Positions 17,841 to 27,881 of a DNA stretch of 64,000 nucleotides are shown here, piece after piece. Source of the stretch: Rickettsiales bacterium (GTDB lineage: Bacteria; Pseudomonadota; Alphaproteobacteria; Rickettsiales; UBA998); the NCBI GenBank assembly GCA_028279475.1, contig JANQNR010000017.1:45388-109387 (forward strand), in the 5' to 3' direction. Within the stretch, counting starts at the first letter, position 1. Each line of letters begins with the position of its first letter. Below the pieces are notes generated by a model. The model made no database searches. It had not been told where the DNA came from and saw nothing but the letters and a program-made list of their open reading frames with translations. The position numbers and the translations under genes were made by a program.

Positions 17841-20800
17841 GTGACTGATTCAGATACCGCACTGCGACATACTGCTACCCGCCATGACACGCGCGGCTAC
17901 CCGCTGTATGACCCACACGATGAACATGACGCCTGTGGGGTAGGATTGATCGCTTCCATTGATGGCGTCGCTCGTCGGGATGTGGTGCAGAAGGGTATTG
18001 AAGCACTCAAATCAGTCTGGCACCGGGGCGCGGTTAATGCCGACGGCAAAACCGGAGACGGTGCAGGCGTGCACCTGCAAATTCCCGACACCTTCTTTTC
18101 CCGTGAAATTCCCGGTTATGCCGCAGCGCGGCAAAGTGGGCGGCAGGTTGGCGTCGGTATGTTGTTTCTACCGCGTACCGACACGGAAGCCCAGGAGACG
18201 GCACGACTCATTCTGGAGACGGAAATCATCCGCTTTGGTTATGACATTATCGGCTGGCGCCAGGTGCCGGTGCGCACTGATGTGATTGGTGAGGATGCCG
18301 CCAAGGCGCGCCCGGAAATCATGCAGGTGTTTATCCGCTCACATGTGCAGGAATCCAAAGACGATTTTGAAGCCGCCCTTTACATCATTCGCCGGCGCAT
18401 TGAGCATAGCCTGCGTAACCGTGCCATCAATGACGGCTATGTGTGCTCACTTTCCTGCCGTTCGATTATCTATAAGGGGCTGTTTCAAGCGGCGCAGCTG
18501 TCAGAATTTTACCCGGAACTGCGCGATCCACTGCTAACCTCCAGCTATATTATCTATCACCAGCGTTTCTCGACTAATACCGCGCCGTGCTGGCATCTGG
18601 CGCAACCGTTCCGCGTACTGGCGCATAATGGCGAAATCAACACGCTGCGCGGCAATGTCAATTGGATGAGCAGCTATGAGGCCTGCTTCGGGGATGCCCG
18701 TTTTGCCGATTATGCCGAAGAAATTACGCCCATCGTTCCGCCGCTGGCGTCCGATACGGCGGCACTGGACTCGGTGATGGAGTTCATCACTCTGACCGGT
18801 GCTTCCTTGCCCTTTGCTAAAATGATGATGATGCCACCGGCCTGGTCACGTCATTCCAACCTACCGCAACAGGAACGCGCCTTTTATGAATATTGCAATT
18901 GCCTGATGTCCCCTTGGGACGGCCCGGCCGCCATTGCCGCCACTGACGGCGAATGGGTCATTGCCGGTACGGATCGCAATGGATTACGCCCCCTGCGTTA
19001 CGCCATCACCCATGATGGCCTGCTGACAGTCGGTTCGGAAACCGGCATGGTCCCGGTGGAAGATAACGCCGTGGAAGAGCTTGGGCAAATGGCGCCGGGT
19101 CAAATTCTAGGCGTGAACCTGGAAGAAGGGCGCCTCTATCTTGACCGGGAATTGAAAGAAACACTGGCAGCGCGCAGAGACTATAGCTCGGCTGTGTCCA
19201 GCATTCCGCATTTGAAAGATTTGGTGGATAACAGCTCCCCTCTCGGGAAAACGAAATTCTTGGAAACCGAACTCCAGCATCGGCAACGCGCCGCCGGTAT
19301 CACGCAGGAAGATATGGATTTACTGTTCGTTCCCATGCTTCGCGATGGAAAAGAGGCGGTCGGCTCGATGGGCGACGACACCCCACTGGCGATTCTCTCC
19401 AAACAGCATCGCGGCCTGCATCATTTCTTCCGTCAGCATTTCTCACAAGTGACTAACCCGCCCATTGACCCGCTGCGTGAACAGCATACGATGAGCCTGA
19501 TTACACGGGTGGGAAGAATCCGTGATATTCTCGGAGACGCACCGGACTTCAGTCAAATTTATCACTTGGACTCTCCCATCCTTTTAGGACGTGAATTTGA
19601 CGCGCTGGTCACCCGTATTGGGGATCAGGCAGCCACATTAGACATCACCTATGAGGCCAGTGAAGAGAAGCTGGCGCTACGTCATGCGATTGACGCACTA
19701 CTGGAACAAGCGGATAAGGCCGTGGCCGGTGGCGTGCATACCTTGATCCTGTGTGACCAACAGGTCAGTCATGATCGCGTCGCCATCCCGGCCATTTTAG
19801 CCGCCGGTGCTGTACATACCCATATGGTACGCCAGAGCAAACGCAAGCAACTCTCCATTTTGGTACGCACCTCCGCCGTGCTGGATACACACAGCATGGC
19901 CGTATTGATTGGTGTTGGCGCAACAGCAGTTTACCCTTACCTGGCTGAAGCCGGCGCCGTGGATTGCCATCGCCGCAAATTGCTGGGTGATCTGACGCTG
20001 GAACAAACGCTGAGCAACCTGAAAACCGCCCATAAGCAGGGGCTGCTCAAGATCATGTCGAAAATGGGAATTTCCGTGGTCAGTTCCTATCGTGGCGGCC
20101 GCAACTTTGATGCGATCGGCCTGTCGCGCTCACTGGTGGCGGAATTCTTCCCGGGGCTGGTTTCTCGCATTTCCGGCATCGGGCTAAAGCACCTGCACCG
20201 CCGCATCATGGCGCTGCACCGAGAATGCTGGATGGATACCAGTGATGAAACCGTTATTCGCCTGCCCGTCGGTGGCCAGTATCGCTACCGTAATCACGGC
20301 GAAACCCATGCCTATGAGGGAAAGCTGATCCATCGCCTGCAAACCGCCTGCGCTACGGGAAGCTATAAACAGTACCGCGATTTTGCCGATGGGGCGAATG
20401 CACAGGACGCCATTCATGTGCGCTCTCTGCTAGGATTCCACTCCGATCGCGATCCAATCCCATTGGCAGAGGTTGAATCCATCAACCATATCCGCAAACG
20501 CTTTGTCGCTCCGGCCATGTCGCTGGGTGCGCTCAGCCCGGAAGCGCATGAAACGCTTGCCATCGCCATGAACCGCATCGGCGCGCAATCCAACTCCGGG
20601 GAGGGAGGCGAAGGTGCAGAGCGCTACACTCCCTACACCAATGGCGATAATGCCAACTCCACGATTAAGCAGGTCGCGTCCGGGCGGTTTGGCGTCACAG
20701 CGGAGTATCTCAATCATTGCAAGGAAATCCAGATCAAGATTGCTCAGGGCGCCAAGCCGGGCGAAGGCGGGCAGCTACCCGGCTTTAAAGTCTCGGTGGA

Positions 20801-22403
20801 AATTGCCCGGCTGCGGCATGCAACTCCTGGCGTAACACTCATCTCCCCGCCGCCGCACCACGATATTTATTCCATCGAAGACCTGGCACAATTGATCTAT
20901 GACCTCAAACAGATCAACCCGGACGCGCTGGTCTCTGTCAAGTTGGTCTCGCAATCTGGCATCGGTACCATTGCCAGCGGTGTGGTCAAGGCCATGGCCG
21001 ATAAAATTATCATTTCCGGTCATGTTGGCGGCACCGGTGCCAGCCCCTATACCAGCATCAAATATGCCGGAGCACCGTGGGAAATCGGTCTGGCGGAAGT
21101 GACGCAGGTGCTCAGCCTCAATAAGCTGCGCCACCGTGTAACACTACAAACCGATGGAGGCCTGAAAACCGGACGTGACATCGTGATTGCCGCCATGCTC
21201 GGAGCAGAGGAATATGCGCTTGGCACACTCTCACTGGTGGCTATGGGTTGTCTTCTGGTGCGCCAATGCCATAGCAACACCTGCCCGGTCGGCATCTGTA
21301 CGCAGGACGCCCAGCTACGCAAACATTTTGACGGTAGCGTTGAAAGCGTCATCAACCTGATGAGTTTTATTGCTGAAGATATACGCGAAATTTTAGCTGA
21401 ACTGGGATACCACACATTGGATGAGATCATCGGCCGCACCGACCTGTTGCGTCAGGTGGAACATCGCTCAGCGCAGGTCAACAGGCTGGATTTAACACCG
21501 CTCCTGACCCAGCCGGTGCATTTCGGTGAAGCGCCGCGCATCAATACCTTCAAGCAGCGCAATGAAACGGATCCATCGCTGGACCACCAGATGCTGGAGG
21601 AAGCGCAGGCAGGGCTTGAATCCGGTGAAAAAGTGCAACTCAGCTATATTGTACATAATACGCATCGTAGTATCGGCGCGCGGCTGTCCAGCTACCTGAC
21701 GAGGCACACCGACCCGACTTCGTTGCAACCTGACCATATTCACCTGGTATTGCGCGGCACCGCCGGACAATCACTGGGGGCGTTCCTGGCACATGGTATT
21801 CGCATCGAGATGCTGGGTGATGCCAATGATTATGTTGGCAAGGGACTGTCCGGCGGCACCATTATCGTGCGTCCTACCCCGTCGAGTAAACTGGAAACGC
21901 AGGCCAATGCTATTATCGGGAATACCGTGTTGTATGGCGCCACGAGTGGATCACTCTTCGCTGCCGGGCGTGCGGGCGAGCGCTTTGCCGTACGTAATTC
22001 AGGCGCGAATGCGGTGATTGAAGGCTGCGGTACGAATGGCTGCGAATATATGACCGGAGGCACCGTGGTAATTCTCGGCAGTGTCGGCCGCAATTTCGCC
22101 GCCGGTATGACAGGTGGCATGGCCTTCATCTATGACGAAGCCGGGGAATTTGAAGATGCATTAAATTCTGATAGTGTCGTCTATCAACGGCTTACCTCCA
22201 CCCACTGGGAAGACGTGCTGCGAGAGATGATTGCCGAACATGCGGAAGCTACTAAATCCCTGTATGCCGAGAATATCCTGAATCAATGGCAATTCAAACG
22301 CGAGCATTTCTGGCAGGTCTGTCCGAAGGAACTTCTCGATAAACTCCTGCACCCGCTGGATGATACGACTACCACAACATTAGCGAATACCGGCACCACG
22401 TAA
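17841..22403 (+). CDS. gltB: Glutamate synthase (NADPH), large subunit
   Basis: A 1520-residue enzyme that makes two glutamates from glutamine and 2-oxoglutarate. After a short propeptide, the class II amidotransferase domain starts at Cys32 (HDACGVGLIA). The central domain follows, then the FMN-binding synthase domain (KPGEGGQLPGFKV, ISPPPHHDIYSIEDL, SGHVGGTGASPYTS) with the 3Fe-4S cysteines in CHSNTCPVGICTQD, and the GXGXG beta-helix domain at the C-terminus (GGTIIVRPT). The start is GTG. The partner gltD is not adjacent and not in the window. Two hairpins follow the stop. Confidence 0.97.
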   Translation: MTDSDTALRHTATRHDTRGYPLYDPHDEHDACGVGLIASIDGVARRDVVQKGIEALKSVWHRGAVNADGKTGDGAGVHLQIPDTFFSREIPGYAAARQSGRQVGVGMLFLPRTDTEAQETARLILETEIIRFGYDIIGWRQVPVRTDVIGEDAAKARPEIMQVFIRSHVQESKDDFEAALYIIRRRIEHSLRNRAINDGYVCSLSCRSIIYKGLFQAAQLSEFYPELRDPLLTSSYIIYHQRFSTNTAPCWHLAQPFRVLAHNGEINTLRGNVNWMSSYEACFGDARFADYAEEITPIVPPLASDTAALDSVMEFITLTGASLPFAKMMMMPPAWSRHSNLPQQERAFYEYCNCLMSPWDGPAAIAATDGEWVIAGTDRNGLRPLRYAITHDGLLTVGSETGMVPVEDNAVEELGQMAPGQILGVNLEEGRLYLDRELKETLAARRDYSSAVSSIPHLKDLVDNSSPLGKTKFLETELQHRQRAAGITQEDMDLLFVPMLRDGKEAVGSMGDDTPLAILSKQHRGLHHFFRQHFSQVTNPPIDPLREQHTMSLITRVGRIRDILGDAPDFSQIYHLDSPILLGREFDALVTRIGDQAATLDITYEASEEKLALRHAIDALLEQADKAVAGGVHTLILCDQQVSHDRVAIPAILAAGAVHTHMVRQSKRKQLSILVRTSAVLDTHSMAVLIGVGATAVYPYLAEAGAVDCHRRKLLGDLTLEQTLSNLKTAHKQGLLKIMSKMGISVVSSYRGGRNFDAIGLSRSLVAEFFPGLVSRISGIGLKHLHRRIMALHRECWMDTSDETVIRLPVGGQYRYRNHGETHAYEGKLIHRLQTACATGSYKQYRDFADGANAQDAIHVRSLLGFHSDRDPIPLAEVESINHIRKRFVAPAMSLGALSPEAHETLAIAMNRIGAQSNSGEGGEGAERYTPYTNGDNANSTIKQVASGRFGVTAEYLNHCKEIQIKIAQGAKPGEGGQLPGFKVSVEIARLRHATPGVTLISPPPHHDIYSIEDLAQLIYDLKQINPDALVSVKLVSQSGIGTIASGVVKAMADKIIISGHVGGTGASPYTSIKYAGAPWEIGLAEVTQVLSLNKLRHRVTLQTDGGLKTGRDIVIAAMLGAEEYALGTLSLVAMGCLLVRQCHSNTCPVGICTQDAQLRKHFDGSVESVINLMSFIAEDIREILAELGYHTLDEIIGRTDLLRQVEHRSAQVNRLDLTPLLTQPVHFGEAPRINTFKQRNETDPSLDHQMLEEAQAGLESGEKVQLSYIVHNTHRSIGARLSSYLTRHTDPTSLQPDHIHLVLRGTAGQSLGAFLAHGIRIEMLGDANDYVGKGLSGGTIIVRPTPSSKLETQANAIIGNTVLYGATSGSLFAAGRAGERFAVRNSGANAVIEGCGTNGCEYMTGGTVVILGSVGRNFAAGMTGGMAFIYDEAGEFEDALNSDSVVYQRLTSTHWEDVLREMIAEHAEATKSLYAENILNQWQFKREHFWQVCPKELLDKLLHPLDDTTTTTLANTGTT

Positions 22404-22461
22404 AGCACGTTCGGACGATTTTCATACATTCCGTATGAAATATCATTCCGAAGGTCGTGCT
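22404..22461 (+). terminator. Nested hairpin directly after gltB
   Basis: AGCACG...CGTGCT, TTCGGA...TCCGAA and ATTTTCATAC...GTATGAAAT nest around a 4-base loop, starting at the base after the gltB stop. No run of T follows, so it may be a 3'-end protecting structure or a factor-dependent terminator instead of a classic intrinsic one. Confidence 0.5.
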
Positions 22462-22470
22462 ATTACTTAA

Positions 22471-22529
22471 GGTTATAGCCTGTCATTCGTTTCTATTTCC
22501 GTGTGGAAATAAAACGAATCGGCTATAAA
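22471..22529. repeat. Palindromic repeat with conserved arms, copy 1 (59 bp)
   Basis: The left arm GGTTATAGCCTGTCATTCGT and right arm AACGAATCGGCTATAA pair as a long hairpin. The core here is TATTTCCGTGTGGAAATA. The same arms occur at 54997-55083 around a different, longer core, so it is a dispersed repeat family with a swapped middle. Confidence 0.75.
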
Positions 22530-22579
22530 ATGATGCCAAACGACCAGAAATTGTAACAATCCTGTGCTAATATATCAGC

Positions 22580-23071
22580 ATGGGAAAAAGCAATTATAAA
22601 AATAAAGGACCTAGTGCCATGGCTCAGTTTACGAGCTGGACAGGAAAGACAATACATGGTGTCGTGAATAATGTCGGGTATTTTCTAAAGCATGATGCGC
22701 CTGGTATGGTAGAAAGCATCAAACTTCCGGAAAATATGGGCTGGCTGGAAGGTATCCTGAAATTTCTTGGTAAAGGTGGGGTCATGATTGGCACCGGGTT
22801 GTTTGGCGCGGCCAATCTCGGCGTCAACATAGCAGGAAAAGGCTTTGAGCTGGCAGGCAATCTTTTTAACGACTATGCACGGCCCCCCATTGAAAATGTC
22901 ATTGCTGGGAAGGACAAAGGAGAAGGTCTACGTCGTCCACCAGCCACTACACGGAATGAGGATGATATCCCCCCCTTAACGCCTACCAGCACAGAGAGTC
23001 AGGATGACCTGATTATTCCACCTTCGGTACCGTCACTCACAAACGCTCCCACCTCCCGCACGATTCATTAG
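22580..23071 (+). CDS. Hypothetical protein with a glycine-rich hydrophobic segment
   Basis: A 163-residue protein of unknown function. The N-terminal 35 residues are polar and basic. The middle (residues about 60-95: KFLGKGGVMIGTGLFGAANL) is a Gly-rich hydrophobic stretch that could insert into a membrane. The C-terminal 60 residues are Pro/Thr/Asp-rich and probably disordered. No clear ribosome site precedes the ATG, and I recognise no domain. The gene ends convergently, overlapping the AI-2E transporter gene end by 4 bp. Confidence 0.5.
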   Translation: MGKSNYKNKGPSAMAQFTSWTGKTIHGVVNNVGYFLKHDAPGMVESIKLPENMGWLEGILKFLGKGGVMIGTGLFGAANLGVNIAGKGFELAGNLFNDYARPPIENVIAGKDKGEGLRRPPATTRNEDDIPPLTPTSTESQDDLIIPPSVPSLTNAPTSRTIH

Positions 23072-24141
23072 GCACTGCCGTTCCCTTCTTGGTACAAACC
23101 ACTCTCCCGATAGCGAGAGACGGCGAAGCGCAGCAGGACCCCACATACCGCCGTGACCGGCACGGCAATCAACATCCCGACAAAGCCCATCAATGCGCCA
23201 CCGGCCATCATGCCAAAGATGATCCATAGCGGGTTGAGGCCAACCGAGTTGCCAACCAGCTTCGGCGTCAGCACATAGCCTTCCAACATCTGCCCGGCGA
23301 CGAAGATCGCCAGCACGATCCCGGTACGCTCCAGATCATCAAACTGAACATAGGCGACTCCGACGGCCAGTGCCCCGCTGACAATCGTTCCCACATAGGG
23401 AATGATGACCAACGCCCCAGCGACCAGCGCGATAATCAGCGCATAATTCAGCCCGGCAATCGACAGCGCCACTGCATAAAAGGCACCGAGTACCAGCATC
23501 ACATTCAACTGCCCACGCAAAAATGCTGCTAGCGTTTCGTCTATCTTTCCTAGTTGTTCGCGAATGACAGGTGCATAGTGACGGGGCAGCAAATCATCCA
23601 CGTCGGCCACCATTTTGTCCCAGTCCCGCAACAGGTAAAACGACACCAGCGGTGTAATCACCAGTAACGCGGCAAAATTGACCAGTGCCAGTCCCGATTT
23701 CAACAATCCAGCCAGCATCCCGGACACGAACTCTTTGGAAGAGCTGGCAAGTCCGGCTGCCAGCTCTTTATATTGATCCCCCTGCCCGTCTAATTGCAAC
23801 TCCTGCGACCAGTGCTGAATATAGGGCTCAATGGCACCACGCAGCATTTGAAAGTAGCGGGGTAATTCGGCCATCAATCCCATAAACTGCTCCAACAGCA
23901 TCGGCACCAGCGCCACCAGCACCAATGTAATGACAGCAAAAAACAGTCCGGAAATGACAATCGTGGCCTTGGTTCGGCTCAGTCCCCATGCCTCCAGTCG
24001 GTCGGCCAAAGGGTCCAGCAAGTAGGCAACGCCAAGCCCTACGATAAATGGCAGCAGAATGGGGCTGATGAGGTAGATGAATCCACCCAGCAAGATGGCA
24101 ATCACCAACCAAAACAGCCACGGCGCGTGTTCGGTTGTCAT
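23068..24141 (-). CDS. AI-2E family transporter (PerM/YdiK-like permease)
   Basis: A membrane protein of about 357 residues with the family's layout: two N-terminal TM helices (LFWLVIAILLGGFIYLI), a soluble stretch, then a group of helices with VAYLLDPLADRLE, ITPLVSFYLLRDWDKM, ALIIALVAGALVIIPYVG and LTPKLVGNSVGLNPLWIIF. Family members carry out transport of small solutes or Na+/H+ exchange; the substrate is unknown here. The ATG at 24141 overlaps the DUF2066 stop by 4 bases and is preferred to the ATG at 24159. Confidence 0.9.
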   Translation of the reverse strand: MTTEHAPWLFWLVIAILLGGFIYLISPILLPFIVGLGVAYLLDPLADRLEAWGLSRTKATIVISGLFFAVITLVLVALVPMLLEQFMGLMAELPRYFQMLRGAIEPYIQHWSQELQLDGQGDQYKELAAGLASSSKEFVSGMLAGLLKSGLALVNFAALLVITPLVSFYLLRDWDKMVADVDDLLPRHYAPVIREQLGKIDETLAAFLRGQLNVMLVLGAFYAVALSIAGLNYALIIALVAGALVIIPYVGTIVSGALAVGVAYVQFDDLERTGIVLAIFVAGQMLEGYVLTPKLVGNSVGLNPLWIIFGMMAGGALMGFVGMLIAVPVTAVCGVLLRFAVSRYRESGLYQEGNGSA

Positions 24142-25265
24142 GGCAGACGTACCACCCAATAGGTGTTACTGGTATCCACGTTCAACCCGCGCGCCAGCAT
24201 CGCTTTGTTTACCATCGCCTGTGACCCTCGGTGTAGCAGCGTCACCTGCGCATAATGGGTAGCAACGGCACCAACTTCAATACTCTCCAGGCCTGGCAGC
24301 GTTTCCATCGTTTCTAGTATTTTCCGCCAGTCGCGCCCATAGCCATACTCAGCGCGCACTACCAGTGGCTTGACCTTGTCTGCTTCCGAGACACCAAACA
24401 CGCTGAAATCATCAATGGATTCACGTAGTTTCAGCGACACTTCCCGTGCCGCACGTGCCAATAACAAATCCAGCGTATCTTCTGCCAATCGCCCAGGGTA
24501 TTGCAGCACCATTTCTTCGCTTTTCTTGCCTCCTGCCTTGCGCAAAACCACTTCAACCAATGGCTTGTCATCTACCTCACGACTACGGGCAAAGGCAATT
24601 ACTACATTACGCGTACCATAACGGCGCGCCAGCTGCGCCAGTGTTTCTTCATCGCCTGAGAGAATTACATTGTCGCTCAGCAAAGTCACATCGCGTGGGT
24701 CTCCAAACGGCATCACCAGCAAGCCCTGCCCTACCTCCAGCGCTACATTATTTAGAATCGCACGCCATAAATTTTCCCGCTCGAATAGCCAGATATCCGC
24801 TTCGCCCGTATCATAGGGCGGAATGATCAACAATCCATTCCCAGTTGGAATACCATCCGCATCGGCAATGCCCTTGTCGACTCCTATCACCTGTTCCAGC
24901 ATCGGTTTGTTAAAGCGGTAGGTAATGTCTGCCTCATAATACCCGGCTTTCTCGACCTCTCGCTCAATGGTAAATGACACCACATAACGGGTAATATCTT
25001 CCCCACGCAGCTTGCGATAAATATCGCGCGCCTGTTTCGGTGCCAGCTTCATTAACGCCTTGTAAAACGCCCCTTTTTCACCTTCATTGATGGCCTGCTT
25101 TTTGGAATCCGCCAGTACGTCCTGCGTGCCCTTGACGGTCAGGTTGATGTCGACAGTCTCCACTTCCTCGACCGCTTCAATCGGCGCATCTTCCATCGCT
25201 ATCGCCGGAGCGACGCATCCGAATACCAGCGCCAGCACCGGCAATATCTGTCGTAGTCTGTACAT
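24138..25265 (-). CDS. DUF2066 domain-containing exported protein
   Basis: A 375-residue protein with a clear signal peptide (MYRLRQILPVLALVFGCVAP, cleaved near AIA). The N-terminal half after it has the DUF2066 pattern: VKGTQDVLADSKKQAINEGE, YRKLRGEDITRYVVSFTIE and YEADITYRFNKPMLEQVI. The C-terminal half includes MLARGLNVDTSNTYWVVRL. Function is unknown. In alphaproteobacteria this gene is regularly found between purM (divergent) and an AI-2E transporter, as here. Confidence 0.85.
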   Translation of the reverse strand: MYRLRQILPVLALVFGCVAPAIAMEDAPIEAVEEVETVDINLTVKGTQDVLADSKKQAINEGEKGAFYKALMKLAPKQARDIYRKLRGEDITRYVVSFTIEREVEKAGYYEADITYRFNKPMLEQVIGVDKGIADADGIPTGNGLLIIPPYDTGEADIWLFERENLWRAILNNVALEVGQGLLVMPFGDPRDVTLLSDNVILSGDEETLAQLARRYGTRNVVIAFARSREVDDKPLVEVVLRKAGGKKSEEMVLQYPGRLAEDTLDLLLARAAREVSLKLRESIDDFSVFGVSEADKVKPLVVRAEYGYGRDWRKILETMETLPGLESIEVGAVATHYAQVTLLHRGSQAMVNKAMLARGLNVDTSNTYWVVRLP

Positions 25266-25329
25266 GAATGATTGACTTTCGTTTCTAATAGGTTATCCAT
25301 ACGCCATCACGCTGACAAACTCAAATGCA

Positions 25330-26394
25330 ATGGTGACCGACTCCCCGAAAATGACGACTTATGCCGATGCCGGTGTCGATATTGACGCAGGCAATGCACT
25401 GGTTGAACGTATTAAACCTGCCGTTAGCTCGACGAATCGCTCCGGTGTTATGGGCGCAATTGGTGGGTTCGGTGGGTTATTCGACCTGAAGGCGGCAGGC
25501 TATGACGACGCGGTACTCGTCGCTGCAACCGATGGTGTCGGCACCAAACTAAAGTTAGCCCATACCGCTGACCAACATGATAGTATCGGCATTGATCTGG
25601 TTGCCATGTGCGTTAACGATCTGCTGGCCCAGGGTGCTGAACCGCTCTTCTTTCTCGACTATTATGCCTGCGGTGCATTGTCGGTTGAAACGGCGGCGCA
25701 GGTGGTCGAAGGCATTGCTGAGGGATGTCGTCAGGCCGGATGCGCTCTGATTGGCGGGGAAACGGCGGAGATGCCCGGCATGTACCAGGTGGGTGATTAT
25801 GACCTTGCCGGTTTTACCGTGGGTGCTGCCCCCCGGAATGGGCTGTTACCACGCAAAGACGCCATGCAGGAAGGGGATGTCTTGCTGGGGCTGGCGTCCA
25901 GTGGCATCCACAGCAACGGCTACTCGCTGGTGCGCCGCCTGATCGACCAGCAGGGACTGGCGTTACGGGATACCTCACCATGGGCGTCTGACCAAACGGT
26001 GGCCACTTCTCTGCTTACGCCGACACGGATTTATGTCGCGTCCTGCCTGCCGCTCATGCGTGACGGGAATGCCGTGAAAGGGTTCGCCCATATTACCGGC
26101 GGTGGATTAACGGAAAACCTGCCACGCATCCTACCGAAAGGACTAAGCGCAGTGATTGATCTGGATCAGTGGGAACTACCACCCGTCTTCCAGTGGCTTC
26201 GCAGCGCTGGACATCTGGACGACGTGGAAATGCTGAAAACGTTCAATTGCGGCATCGGCGCGGCATTGGTTGTTGCGGCAGATGACGCAGAACAGATCAG
26301 CGCCAAGCTGATCGCGTCCGGGGAACAGGTCATCACTTTGGGGACACTGACACAAGCATCCGAAAGCGCGATCACCTATCAAGGTACGCTGTGA
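25330..26394 (+). CDS. purM: Phosphoribosylformylglycinamidine cyclo-ligase (AIR synthetase)
   Basis: An enzyme of about 350 residues that closes the imidazole ring of purines (FGAM to AIR, with ATP). It shows [68 protein letters not shown] and [17 protein letters not shown]. The ATG at 25330 gives a 7-residue extension; the ATG at 25351 (MTTYADAG) matches the usual start and is equally possible. Coupled to purN by a GTGA overlap. Confidence 0.97.
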   Translation: MVTDSPKMTTYADAGVDIDAGNALVERIKPAVSSTNRSGVMGAIGGFGGLFDLKAAGYDDAVLVAATDGVGTKLKLAHTADQHDSIGIDLVAMCVNDLLAQGAEPLFFLDYYACGALSVETAAQVVEGIAEGCRQAGCALIGGETAEMPGMYQVGDYDLAGFTVGAAPRNGLLPRKDAMQEGDVLLGLASSGIHSNGYSLVRRLIDQQGLALRDTSPWASDQTVATSLLTPTRIYVASCLPLMRDGNAVKGFAHITGGGLTENLPRILPKGLSAVIDLDQWELPPVFQWLRSAGHLDDVEMLKTFNCGIGAALVVAADDAEQISAKLIASGEQVITLGTLTQASESAITYQGTL

Positions 26395-26984
26395 CATCCC
26401 CTCGCTTGCGCACCGCCGTCCTGATTTCCGGGAATGGCTCTAACTTGCAGGCCTTGCTAGATGCCGAACAAGCGGATGACTACCCAGCTCAGATCACGTT
26501 GGTCATCTCGAACAAGGCGGATGCCTATGGATTAGAACGAGCCAAGACGGCAGGCGTGCAAACGCTGGTCATTTCTCACCGGGACTACGCTGATCGCGAA
26601 TCCTTCGACGATGCGCTTCATCAGGCATTAACAGAACATCATATTGACCTGGTATGCCTTGCCGGATTCATGCGCCTGCTCACACCGGGTTTCGTTAATC
26701 AGTGGGAACGGCGTATGCTCAATATCCACCCTTCTCTGCTCCCGGCCTATAAGGGGATGGACACCCATGCGCGTGTACTGGCCGATGGACAGTCCGTCAC
26801 CGGCTGCACCGTGCATTATGTCGTGCCTGAGATGGATGCCGGCCCTATCATTTTGCAACAGGAAGTTCCGATCTTACCAAATGACACACCGGACACCCTG
26901 CAACAGCGCGTCCATGAAGCGGAACATCGCATCTATCCGGAAGCGTTGCGTATGGTGGCAAAGACCATCCATACCCACGGGTAA
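26391..26984 (+). CDS. purN: Phosphoribosylglycinamide formyltransferase
   Basis: A 197-residue enzyme that transfers the formyl group of 10-formyl-THF to GAR. It has [17 protein letters not shown] (phosphate loop), [34 protein letters not shown] with the catalytic N-x-H, and [19 protein letters not shown] with the catalytic Asp. The start is GTG, overlapping the purM stop. A terminator hairpin overlaps its stop codon. Confidence 0.97.
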   Translation: MTSPRLRTAVLISGNGSNLQALLDAEQADDYPAQITLVISNKADAYGLERAKTAGVQTLVISHRDYADRESFDDALHQALTEHHIDLVCLAGFMRLLTPGFVNQWERRMLNIHPSLLPAYKGMDTHARVLADGQSVTGCTVHYVVPEMDAGPIILQQEVPILPNDTPDTLQQRVHEAEHRIYPEALRMVAKTIHTHG

Positions 26985-27000
26985 ACCCGTGGTAGTTTTC
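26975..27000 (+). terminator. Intrinsic terminator at the purN 3' end
   Basis: CCACGGG-TAAA-CCCGTGG followed by TAGTTTTC. The purN stop codon TAA is the hairpin loop, so the terminator is partly inside the gene. Confidence 0.75.
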
Positions 27001-27016
27001 TCGATCACATAGAGGA

Positions 27017-27757
27017 TTAAGGTTGAATTTCCTGCTCATCCCAAGCGAAACATTTGCCGCTATCCTCTGGTGTCAACTGATCCAACACTGCAAGCAACCT
27101 GGCTGCAGAGAACTCCGGCGTGAACAGCTTGCCCTCCGGCACCTGCGCCTGAAAAGGTTGAGATAACCCACTATCCACAGTGCCTGGATGCAATCCCGCG
27201 ACGATTGCTTTATCGTAGCGCCGCTCCATCTCAATCGCTGCATTCTTCACCACCATATTCAGGGCAGCTTTAGAGGCACGGTACGCATACCAACCACCCA
27301 ACCGGTTATCAGAAATGCTGCCGACACGCGCAGACAATACGGCAAAAACGCTACGGGTTTCACGGCACATATGCGGCAGGAAATGCTTGGCCATCAGTGC
27401 CGGAACAATCGTATTTGCCATGAATAGCTGCTGAAATTTATCTGCTGACAATTCCCGCAGTGATTTTTCCGGCATAAGGCCATCTGCGTGCAAAAGGCCG
27501 GTTGCCACGATTACCAGATCAAGTGGGGCATCAGTAGATGCCAGATTAGCAGCTTGCCTGATTGAGGCCTCATCCTCATAATCGATAGCGTGCGCTGACA
27601 CTAACGGCGAGATTGTTTCGACATCTGAACGTGAAAAAGCATGAATGCGCTCTACGCCTGCACGGCTCGCGAGATTTCGGATAAACGCACCTCCTAGCGC
27701 ACCATTCGCACCAATCACAACGCAGTTTCGATAGGCAGGTTCGTGTAGCTCCATCAC
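27017..27757 (-). CDS. Short-chain dehydrogenase/reductase (C-factor/CsgA-like)
   Basis: A 246-residue Rossmann-fold protein. The NAD(P)-binding loop is VVIGANGALGGAF at the N-terminus, DLVIVATGLLH lines the cofactor site, and the catalytic set is Ser in LSARVGSISD with Tyr/Lys in YAYRASKAALNM. AGLHPGTVDSGLSQPF follows, as in the cell-cell signalling factor CsgA-like SDRs. Substrate unknown. Convergent with purN and divergent from argS. Confidence 0.88.
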   Translation of the reverse strand: MMELHEPAYRNCVVIGANGALGGAFIRNLASRAGVERIHAFSRSDVETISPLVSAHAIDYEDEASIRQAANLASTDAPLDLVIVATGLLHADGLMPEKSLRELSADKFQQLFMANTIVPALMAKHFLPHMCRETRSVFAVLSARVGSISDNRLGGWYAYRASKAALNMVVKNAAIEMERRYDKAIVAGLHPGTVDSGLSQPFQAQVPEGKLFTPEFSAARLLAVLDQLTPEDSGKCFAWDEQEIQP

Positions 27758-27881
27758 CCATCTCTAGGGGAACCACGTGACTAATACCACTACAAACCGG
27801 CAATAGGGTTCTTCCAATAAAAAGAAAACAATCGATGGCAAAACCCTTGAAATATACAGCAATAGCACTTAAGGGTGGCGC

